Shown here one piece after another: positions 5,612 to 9,996 of a DNA stretch of 9,996 bases; position 1 is the stretch's first letter; each line of letters starts with the position of its first letter. A model generated the notes under the pieces. That model had not been told where the DNA came from. It made no database searches and was given only the letters and a program-made list of their open reading frames with translations. This DNA is from DATFPK01 sp035264885 (GTDB lineage: Bacteria; Actinomycetota; Thermoleophilia; Solirubrobacterales; 70-9), in NCBI GenBank assembly GCA_035264885.1, contig DATFPK010000101.1, forward strand, positions 1 to 9,996, in the 5' to 3' direction. The position numbers and the translations under genes are program-made.

Positions 5612-7066
5612 GTGGCATCCGACGCTACGGAGGAGCAGCGTCTGCGGCGGCTGATCGAGGCGGGCCGGGCGCTCGCCTCCGACCGCGACCTGGGAGCGGT
5701 GCTCGCGGATCTGGTCGAGGTAGCTCGCGACCTGACCGGTGCCCGGCACGGCGCGCTGCTCGACGCAGACGCGCCGGCGGCCGATCCGCCGCCGGGCCCG
5801 GTCCTCGACGCGGCGGTGGAGATCCGCGGCCAGACCTGGGGGCAGCTGCGGGTCTACGGCCCCCGCGGTGGCGGGTTTGGCGCGCTGGATCGCGAGACCG
5901 CGGAGGCGATCGCCGCCTGGGCCGCGATCGCGATCGACACCGCGCGCCTGCGGGAGGCATCGGAGGAACGGCAGGTGGAGCTGGACCGTGCGGTCCGGGA
6001 GCTGATCGCATCGACCGACGTCGCCAGGGCGGTCGGCGGTGAGACCGACCTGGAGCGGATCCTCGGCGCGGTCGCGAAGCGGGGTCGCGCGCTGGTCGAG
6101 GCGCGTTCGCTGCAGGTCCTGATGCGGCAGGGAGACCGGCTCGTCGTCGCCGCTGCGACCGGCGACGTCGAGCGCGAAGCCCGTGGGGGGTCGGTCCCGC
6201 TGGAGGCCTCGGCCGCGGGACGCGTCCTCAAGACGCTGCGCCCGGACCGGGAGCCAGACGTCTTGACGGTGCCGGTCACGTTCCGTGGGCAACCGCTCGG
6301 CGTGATCGCCGCGTTCGACCGCCTCGGCGATGCCGCCGGGTTCAGCGAGGAGGACGAGGACCTCCTGATGTCGTTCGCGGCCGGGGCGGCGACCGCGGTG
6401 GCGACCGCGCAGTCGGTGGAGGAGGACAGCCTGCGGCGCAGCCTCGAGGCAGCGGAGCGGGAGCGGGGGCGCTGGGCGCGGGAGCTCCACGACGAGACGC
6501 TCCAGGGGCTTGGCGCGCTGCGAGTGCTGTTGGCATCCGCTCTGCGGCGCGGCTCAGCCGAGGCAGTCCACGCCGCCGCGCGCGAGGCGGTCGAACAGTT
6601 GGCGGATGAGATCGAGAGCCTGCGCAGGCTGATCAGCGAGCTCCGGCCGGCGGCGCTCGACGAGATCGGCCTTGCGGCGGCGATCGAGGGTCTCGCCGAG
6701 CGCAGCGCGGCCGAGGGCGGCTTTGCTGTTGACATCGCGGTCTCGCTGTCCGGCGGGAACGGCGCCGGGCCCGGGCGGCTGGGCAGCGAGGTCGAGAACG
6801 CCGTCTACCGCACGGTCCAGGAGGCGCTGACCAACGTCAAGAAGCATGCCGCCGCCGAGCACGTGGAGGTCAGGGTCGGGGAGGCGGAGGGGGCGGTCGA
6901 GCTGCTGGTCCGGGACGACGGCCGGGGGTTCGCGCCGGAGACTGAGGACGGCGCCGGGTTCGGGCTGCTCGGCATGCGGGAGCGGATCGCGATGGCCGGC
7001 GGGCGGATCGAGGTCGACTCGGCTCCGGGGGAGGGGACCGTCGTGCGGGCCGTGCTGCCGGGCTAG
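5612..7066 (+). CDS. GAF-domain sensor histidine kinase, NarL/DevS type
   Basis: This is a 484-residue cytosolic sensor kinase with no transmembrane helix. In order it has a short, degenerate GAF-like segment (about 15-115), a linker helix, a second GAF-like domain (about 130-268), a HisKA_3 dimerisation/phosphoacceptor segment with His293 in RELHDETLQGLGALR, and an HATPase_c domain. The HATPase_c shows the N box with Asn408 (YRTVQEALTNVKKHA), the G1 box DDGRGF (435-440) and the G2 box GFGLLGMRER (449-458). It should autophosphorylate on His293 and pass phosphate to a NarL-type regulator, most likely the gene directly opposite. The signal is unknown. I see no Cys or His placement that argues for heme. 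The GTG at 5612 is chosen because a -10 box ends 9 nt upstream; reading further 5' would run antisense through pncB. The stop overlaps the regulator's stop by 4 bp. Confidence 0.9.
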   Translation: MASDATEEQRLRRLIEAGRALASDRDLGAVLADLVEVARDLTGARHGALLDADAPAADPPPGPVLDAAVEIRGQTWGQLRVYGPRGGGFGALDRETAEAIAAWAAIAIDTARLREASEERQVELDRAVRELIASTDVARAVGGETDLERILGAVAKRGRALVEARSLQVLMRQGDRLVVAAATGDVEREARGGSVPLEASAAGRVLKTLRPDREPDVLTVPVTFRGQPLGVIAAFDRLGDAAGFSEEDEDLLMSFAAGAATAVATAQSVEEDSLRRSLEAAERERGRWARELHDETLQGLGALRVLLASALRRGSAEAVHAAAREAVEQLADEIESLRRLISELRPAALDEIGLAAAIEGLAERSAAEGGFAVDIAVSLSGGNGAGPGRLGSEVENAVYRTVQEALTNVKKHAAAEHVEVRVGEAEGAVELLVRDDGRGFAPETEDGAGFGLLGMRERIAMAGGRIEVDSAPGEGTVVRAVLPG

Positions 7067-7719
7067 AGGTCGACCAGGTCGTTGTCCAGCGCGTAGCGGA
7101 CCAGCTCCGAGCGAGCCGTGAGGTTGAGCTTGCGGAGGATGTGGGCCCGGTGGGTCTCGACCGTGCGGACGCTGAGGTGGAGCTGCTCGCCGATCTCGGT
7201 GTTGGTGTGGCCGAGTGCGATCAGGCGGAGGATGTCGAGCTCTCGGCCGCTCAGATCCCCGGCCCCGGCGCTGCGCTCGGGCTCCGCGGCGAGACGCGCG
7301 CCCAGCGCGGGCTGGAGGTAGGTATCACCGCGGGCGGCCGACCGGACCGCCTGGACGAGCTCGGAGTCGGCGGCCTCCTTCAGGACGTAGCCGAGGACAC
7401 CGGCCTGCAGGGCCTGGCGGGCGAATGCGGGCTCGTCCTGCATCGTCAGGACGACGATGCTCGTCTCGGGAGAGGACTCGATCAGCGCGGGGACCGCCGG
7501 CAGGCTGGCGCTGCCGGGCATGTTGAGGTCGAGCACGAGGACGGTCGGCTTGTGACCTCGGAGGTAGCGCTCCGCGCCCTCGACGTCGCCCGCCTCGGCG
7601 ACGACCTCGAAGTCCTCCTCGGCCTCGAGCAGCATCCGCAGCGCGCTTCGCACGACCGGGTGGTCGTCGGCGAGGACGATGCTGACCGTCTCCTCGGGGT
7701 TCGAGGCGGCCGGGGGCAC
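7063..7719 (-). CDS. NarL/FixJ-family response regulator
   Basis: This 218-residue transcription factor has an N-terminal receiver domain (about 12-130) and a C-terminal LuxR-type helix-turn-helix (about 153-215). Receiver residues are intact: acidic pair Asp18/Asp19 (LADDH), phosphoacceptor Asp64 (VLDLNMPG), Thr92 (VVLTM) and Lys114 (VLKEA). The HTH shows LSGRELDILRLIALGHTNTE and LSVRTVETHRAHILRKLNL. Phosphorylation should promote dimerisation and DNA binding. The cognate kinase is very probably the convergent gene at 5612-7066, since its HisKA_3 type matches NarL regulators and the two stops interlock in CTAG. The start is GTG, 6 nt after a TAGGGT -10 box, so the mRNA is likely leaderless. 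Target genes cannot be read from the window. Confidence 0.92.
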   Translation of the reverse strand: MPPAASNPEETVSIVLADDHPVVRSALRMLLEAEEDFEVVAEAGDVEGAERYLRGHKPTVLVLDLNMPGSASLPAVPALIESSPETSIVVLTMQDEPAFARQALQAGVLGYVLKEAADSELVQAVRSAARGDTYLQPALGARLAAEPERSAGAGDLSGRELDILRLIALGHTNTEIGEQLHLSVRTVETHRAHILRKLNLTARSELVRYALDNDLVDL

Positions 7720-7725
7720 GCGCCG

Positions 7726-7731
7726 ACCCTA
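7726..7731 (-). promoter_or_regulatory. -10 box TAGGGT, leaderless promoter of the response regulator
   Basis: On the minus strand TAGGGT is followed by CGGCGC and then GTG at 7719. With a start site about 7 nt after the box, the mRNA would begin at the GTG. It diverges from the tRNA-Ser(GGA) -10 box at 7753-7758. Confidence 0.5.
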
Positions 7732-7752
7732 TCTGCGCCGCCCGGCTCGGGC

Positions 7753-7758
7753 TACCCT
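7753..7758 (+). promoter_or_regulatory. -10 box TACCCT of tRNA-Ser(GGA)
   Basis: TACCCT, in the context GCTACCCTT, ends 10 nt before the mature tRNA 5' end. The second tRNA gene has an almost identical box (GCTAGCCTT) at exactly the same distance, which supports both as promoters. Confidence 0.55.
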
Positions 7759-7768
7759 TCACGAGCCC

Positions 7769-7857
7769 GGAGAGGTGTCCGAGTGGCTTAAGGAGCGCGA
7801 CTGGAAATCGCGTGGGCGGGATTTCCTGCCTCGTGGGTTCGAATCCCACCCTCTCCG
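7769..7857 (+). tRNA. tRNA-Ser (anticodon GGA)
   Basis: This is an 89-nt class II tRNA. The acceptor stem GGAGAGG (7769-7775) pairs perfectly with CCTCTCC (7850-7856), with discriminator G7857. The anticodon stem CGCGA/TCGCG encloses loop CTGGAAA with anticodon GGA at 7803-7805, which reads UCC and UCU. The long variable arm, GGCGGG-ATTT-CCTGCC with one G-U pair, is the mark of serine tRNAs. The T arm is GTGGG-TTCGAAT-CCCAC (7833-7849). The 3' CCA is not encoded and must be added after transcription. Confidence 0.97.
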
Positions 7858-7893
7858 CTCCTCCGGCCCAGGCGAACGGGCGACTCTCGCCGC

Positions 7894-7899
7894 TAGCCT
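7894..7899 (+). promoter_or_regulatory. -10 box TAGCCT of tRNA-Ser(CGA)
   Basis: TAGCCT, in the context GCTAGCCTT, ends 10 nt before the tRNA 5' end, matching the spacing at the first tRNA. The second tRNA therefore probably has its own promoter in addition to any read-through. Confidence 0.55.
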
Positions 7900-7909
7900 T
7901 GCTCTCCCC

Positions 7910-7998
7910 GGAGGGGTGCCGGAGTGGTTGAACGGGGCGGTCTCGAAAACCGTTGGCCGTCGTAAGGCGGCTCGTGGGTTCGAATCCCACCCCCTCCG
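7910..7998 (+). tRNA. tRNA-Ser (anticodon CGA)
   Basis: This is an 89-nt class II tRNA, 52 bp after tRNA-Ser(GGA). Acceptor GGAGGGG (7910-7916) pairs with CCCCTCC (7991-7997), with discriminator G7998. The anticodon stem GCGGT/ACCGT has one G-U pair and encloses CTCGAAA with anticodon CGA (7944-7946), which reads UCG, a favoured serine codon at high GC. The variable arm is GCCGTC-GTAA-GGCGGC with one U-G pair. The T arm is GTGGG-TTCGAAT-CCCAC, identical to the first gene's. CCA is not encoded. Base composition drops just past its 3' end, so it may mark an integration site. Confidence 0.97.
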
Positions 7999-8111
7999 CT
8001 TTGTAAAGGCGTTTTTCCGCTGTGACCGCCGAAAGACTGAGGGCGCGACATCTGTCGAGAGGCAGGTCTGCTGCCGCCCGCGACCGCTCTAAGCCGCCTG
8101 AAAGAGCTATT

Positions 8112-8132
8112 CGCGATCGCAGGTGGATCGCG
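8112..8132. repeat. inverted repeat CGCGATC-7-GATCGCG upstream of the HEPN-like gene
   Basis: Two perfect 7-bp arms flank a 7-nt spacer, about 40 bp upstream of the -10 box at 8172-8177. The position suits a regulator binding site or an RNA hairpin. The rest of the gap from 7999 to 8171 shows no gene. A T5 run soon after the tRNA (in GGCGTTTTTCC) has no convincing stem before it. Confidence 0.3.
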
Positions 8133-8171
8133 CGGCGTCTACGGAGGCCCGGGATCCCAAACGTCCCCGAA

Positions 8172-8177
8172 TAGGCT
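8172..8177 (+). promoter_or_regulatory. -10 box TAGGCT, leaderless promoter of the HEPN-like gene
   Basis: TAGGCT is followed by 7 nt and then the ATG at 8185, with no Shine-Dalgarno sequence. It is the same hexamer as the MBL hydrolase promoter. If the region was acquired, this promoter already fits the host pattern. Confidence 0.5.
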
Positions 8178-8184
8178 CGACCTC

Positions 8185-8682
8185 ATGGACGTGGAGTTCG
8201 AATACTCCGAGGCGGAATGGCAAGAGAGCGCGGCTCATCGACCCCTTGAGGGCGTCGACGTGAACCAGGTGGTTCTCCTGCATCGCCACTGGATCGCGGC
8301 CAATCTGCAGCGATCACGCTTCAAGCACTTGTTGCCAGATTCCAAAGGGCCAGCAGAGGATGAGGCCTTCCTGGCTAGTGAGTGCTTCGTTGCGATGTAT
8401 CTCTGGTACGCCCTGCTTTGGGTCGTGATCGAGGGCTTTCAGGCACGCGACATTGACCTCCGTGGTCCTCTGGTGTCGGATATCGAGTCAATGTCAGGGC
8501 CCCTTCGCCGATGCCGCAACGCGATCTTTCACGTGCCTGAGAAGAACCATGATCCGAGGCTCTTCGAGTTAATGGAGAACCCAGACTCGGCAGCCGTGAT
8601 CAGTCGAATCAGCACTGGCTTTGGGCGGCTGTTCATCGAGGAAGGGGCGGCGCGCAAGGAGAGTGGCGAGATTCCGCCCTGA
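8185..8682 (+). CDS. HEPN-like protein of a conserved hypothetical family
   Basis: This is a 165-residue soluble, apparently all-helical protein. It has a helix around HWIAANLQR (35-43), a strongly hydrophobic amphipathic segment AMYLWYALLWVVIEGFQ (70-86), and then LRRCRNAIFHV with Arg111, Asn112 and His116. The RNxxxH pattern is the active-site signature of HEPN domains, many of which are metal-independent RNases in toxin or defence systems. From memory, related hypothetical proteins show the same order: a WY.L.VVxEG helix followed by LRRxRNxxFHxQ. Family assignment is by motif only, and activity is not shown. The ATG at 8185 follows a TAGGCT box by 7 nt. Sampled GC is about 55-63%, lower than the genes upstream. 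No antitoxin, nucleotidyltransferase or SMC partner gene is adjacent, so a solo role is possible. Confidence 0.8.
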   Translation: MDVEFEYSEAEWQESAAHRPLEGVDVNQVVLLHRHWIAANLQRSRFKHLLPDSKGPAEDEAFLASECFVAMYLWYALLWVVIEGFQARDIDLRGPLVSDIESMSGPLRRCRNAIFHVPEKNHDPRLFELMENPDSAAVISRISTGFGRLFIEEGAARKESGEIPP

Positions 8683-8973
8683 AGCGGTGTGACGTGATCA
8701 GCCCCTCGCCACACCGGGAGCTCCTATGGAGTGCCGCGGGTTCGAACTAGCCTAAGCGCGGGATGCTCCCGCGGGTGCTTCGCGCAACCGCTTCTCGGCC
8801 AGTCGACGAATCAGCGAGTGTTCGTCCCGCATGGCGAATTCCTCAACCACGTTCCCGCGTCGCAGCTGACGGCGGACTGCCGCTCGATGAAAACGATTGC
8901 CGAGGTATCGATGCGCGCCGCTCGGCAGCCGACATCCAAGACTTTCTCGCCGGACTCGTGTTCTAGAGCATCC
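8683..8973. other. intergenic stretch with a tRNA-like T-arm fragment, hairpins and a possible gene remnant
   Basis: I find no convincing gene here. CGGTGTG (8685-8691) and CACACCG (8710-8716) form an inverted repeat just after the HEPN-like stop, but no T-tract follows. CTCC-TAT-GGAG lies around 8721-8731. GCGGGTTCGAAC (8735-8746) resembles a tRNA T arm. CGCGGGA-TGC-TCCCGCG (8757-8773) is a perfect 7-bp hairpin. On the minus strand a frame is open from about 8990 to a TAG at 8752. It ends in a charged, protein-like stretch (MRDEHSLIRRLAEKRLREA from 8832) but has no good start, so it may be a decayed gene end. Confidence 0.4.
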
Positions 8974-9744
8974 ATGCGACTCTCCGTTCGGCGACTCGCA
9001 ATCGCGCTAGTGGTGTTTGCCGCGGTCGGAGTGATGGCTTCTTCTGTGTCTGCGAAGGAGTACATCGCAAGCAGATCGGTCGTCTTCCTGGACGCGCAGA
9101 CGCACGCCCGCCATCGCATCGACATCGGTTTCTTCGTCAAGGTGCACTGCGAAGGCGGAGGTGCCCACCTTCTCGGCACCGGCTTCCAAGCGCTGCCCGT
9201 CGACCCGAAGACAGGACGCTTCCACAGCGGTCTTCGGAGGCACTCTGGCAGTGAGGGGTCCTCACAGTTCCGGGTCAACGGGACCGCTCACGCGAAGCTG
9301 GTGACCGGGCGCCTCTACGCGGAGGATTTCTTTCGTAAGCAGTGCCGAACCGGAAGGCAAGATGACCCGTGGGTCCGCTTTGCTGCCCGCCCCGTTACGA
9401 CCTACTCGGTGGTAACCCAGGGGTTCAAGGTCGAGATAAAGGCGCAGAGGCGCAAGGTCGTGACGATTACAGGGACCCACGCCTTGCATTGCAGCGACGG
9501 ATCTACCAAGCACGAGCCCTTCGGCTTCAACAGGCGCTCGATCAGGAACCGCGGGGGCTGGACCTTCACGGCCGAGCAATCGCTGGTCCAGGTGACCAGG
9601 AAGATACGAGGTTCTGTCCACCGGGACACGATCACTGGGCAGTTCTCCTATCGCCGGTTGCGGCCGGACCCGCAATTCGCCGATTGCTGGAGCGGGCGGA
9701 GCCTCAACGATCCATGGGTCGAGTTCGTGGGGCGGCGACAGTAG
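8974..9744 (+). CDS. secreted protein with two tandem copies of a Cys-paired domain, unknown function
   Basis: This is a 256-residue protein. Residues 1-27 are a Sec signal peptide (MRLSVRR, a hydrophobic core, then a cleavage site after SSVSA). The mature part holds two related segments, about 48-139 and 162-253. Each has an HC near its start (Cys59, Cys173), a second Cys 65 residues later (Cys124, Cys238), a V-x-G...TG pattern in between, and a closing DPWV-x-F-x-x-R. The two copies are therefore offset by 114-115 residues with the Cys spacing preserved, which suggests one disulfide per domain. The many alternating hydrophobic residues suggest beta structure. I do not recognise a named family. 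The ATG at 8974 is set by the signal peptide; the frame is open back to 8731, but that extension looks non-coding. No enzyme motif is seen, so a cell-envelope or binding role is a guess. Confidence 0.75.
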   Translation: MRLSVRRLAIALVVFAAVGVMASSVSAKEYIASRSVVFLDAQTHARHRIDIGFFVKVHCEGGGAHLLGTGFQALPVDPKTGRFHSGLRRHSGSEGSSQFRVNGTAHAKLVTGRLYAEDFFRKQCRTGRQDDPWVRFAARPVTTYSVVTQGFKVEIKAQRRKVVTITGTHALHCSDGSTKHEPFGFNRRSIRNRGGWTFTAEQSLVQVTRKIRGSVHRDTITGQFSYRRLRPDPQFADCWSGRSLNDPWVEFVGRRQ

Positions 9745-9832
9745 GAGATGCGGATTCTTCGCGCCGAGGTGGCGTCGGCAACGTTGAAGTTGGGTGACCA
9801 GGGTTCCGCTCGAGTGTCAAGACGGGACTTTG

Positions 9833-9847
9833 GCGCCGGGCCGGCGC
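9833..9847. repeat. 15-bp palindrome GCGCCGG-G-CCGGCGC
   Basis: Perfect 7-bp arms surround one central G, ending 4 bp before the ATG of the possible partial ORF at 9852. It could be an operator or a hairpin at the 5' end of that ORF. At this base composition it could also be chance. Confidence 0.3.
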
Positions 9848-9851
9848 GATC

Positions 9852-9996
9852 ATGCACGGCCCGATCCCGGGATGGAAGGTTCCGCCAGCGCCGGCAGTCG
9901 AATCCCGGGGATTAGGGCCGGCGGTGACCGCGATCGTCGGCCACAGGAGCGGGCGGATCATCAGGGGCCGATTCATGCGTCGGGATCCCAGTGACG
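9852..9996 (+). CDS. possible start of an unrecognised gene (3' end outside window)
   Basis: From the ATG at 9852 a frame stays open for 48 codons to the window edge, after an in-frame stop at 9795-9797. The peptide begins MHGPIPGWKVPPAP and contains GPAVTAIVGHRSGRIIRGRF, which reads more like a protein than the competing frames. No Shine-Dalgarno sequence and no TANNNT box at leaderless distance is present. I recognise no family. The stretch 9745-9851 before it holds no gene that I can support. Confidence 0.25.
   Translation, partial: MHGPIPGWKVPPAPAVESRGLGPAVTAIVGHRSGRIIRGRFMRRDPSD

Noticed and set aside
8107..8289. Short minus-strand ORF overlapping the start of the HEPN-like gene, considered as an antitoxin
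   Set aside because: It overlaps the strong HEPN-like frame and its promoter, has no recognisable motif, and no promoter or ribosome site of its own was seen.
8811..9278. Minus-strand ORF containing GEKVLDVGC, like the SAM-binding motif of methyltransferases
   Set aside because: The motif lacks the following G-x-G, nothing else of the fold is visible, and most of the ORF lies antisense to the secreted protein and its signal peptide.
9704..9976. 90-residue minus-strand ORF at the right edge
   Set aside because: It overlaps the end of the secreted protein and reads as low-complexity Pro/Arg sequence. The nearby TTGACA-like string at about 9821-9816 has no -10 at proper spacing.
1..9996. CRISPR array, transposase or integrase
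   Set aside because: No spaced direct repeats of CRISPR type, no terminal inverted repeats, and no recombinase motif were found in any frame. The only tandem repeats are the coding RTX-like units.

Overview
The window comes from a very GC-rich actinobacterium. Most of it is about 70% GC or higher (lines I counted by hand gave 70-80%). The best guess is class Thermoleophilia (order Solirubrobacterales or a relative). This rests on arginine-rich RTX-like repeats fused to an FnIII-like domain, GC-rich -10 boxes placed directly before start codons, and the general protein style. The lineage is an inference, not something the sequence proves.

Layout. (1) 1-744, +: C-terminal end of a large secreted protein with an FnIII-like segment and degenerate RTX nonapeptides. 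(2) 741-1505, -: metallo-beta-lactamase-fold hydrolase. (3) 1565-1714, +: tiny one-helix membrane protein. (4) 1759-2205, +: ATP-binding-type universal stress protein. (5) 2222-3598, -: secreted subtilisin-family (S8) serine protease. (6) 3718-4188, +: TadA tRNA adenosine deaminase. (7) 4199-5563, -: nicotinate phosphoribosyltransferase. (8) 5612-7066, +, and 7063-7719, -: a NarL/DevS-type two-component system with kinase and regulator genes facing each other. (9) 7769-7998, +: two class II tRNA-Ser genes (GGA and CGA anticodons). (10) 8000-9996: a compositionally different tail (sampled lines 55-67% GC). It has a HEPN-like protein with an RNxxFH motif, a secreted protein built from two copies of one Cys-paired domain, and a possible partial ORF at the right edge.

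Architecture. Four consecutive convergent gene pairs are packed very tightly: 4-bp overlap, 16-bp gap, 10-bp gap, 4-bp overlap. Both overlaps are the same CTAG, which supplies a TAG stop on each strand. Several genes show a TANNNT -10 box only 6-9 nt before the start codon with no Shine-Dalgarno sequence, which suggests leaderless mRNAs. The kinase and nicotinate phosphoribosyltransferase genes diverge from a near-symmetric pair of -10 boxes offset by one base.

Function. The core genes are housekeeping or stress-related (tRNA modification, NAD salvage, tRNA-Ser supply, Usp, two-component signalling). They do not form one pathway. The tail behind tRNA-Ser(CGA) is the accessory part and the most likely place for something undescribed, chiefly the solo HEPN-like protein. 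No integrase, transposase or CRISPR array is visible.
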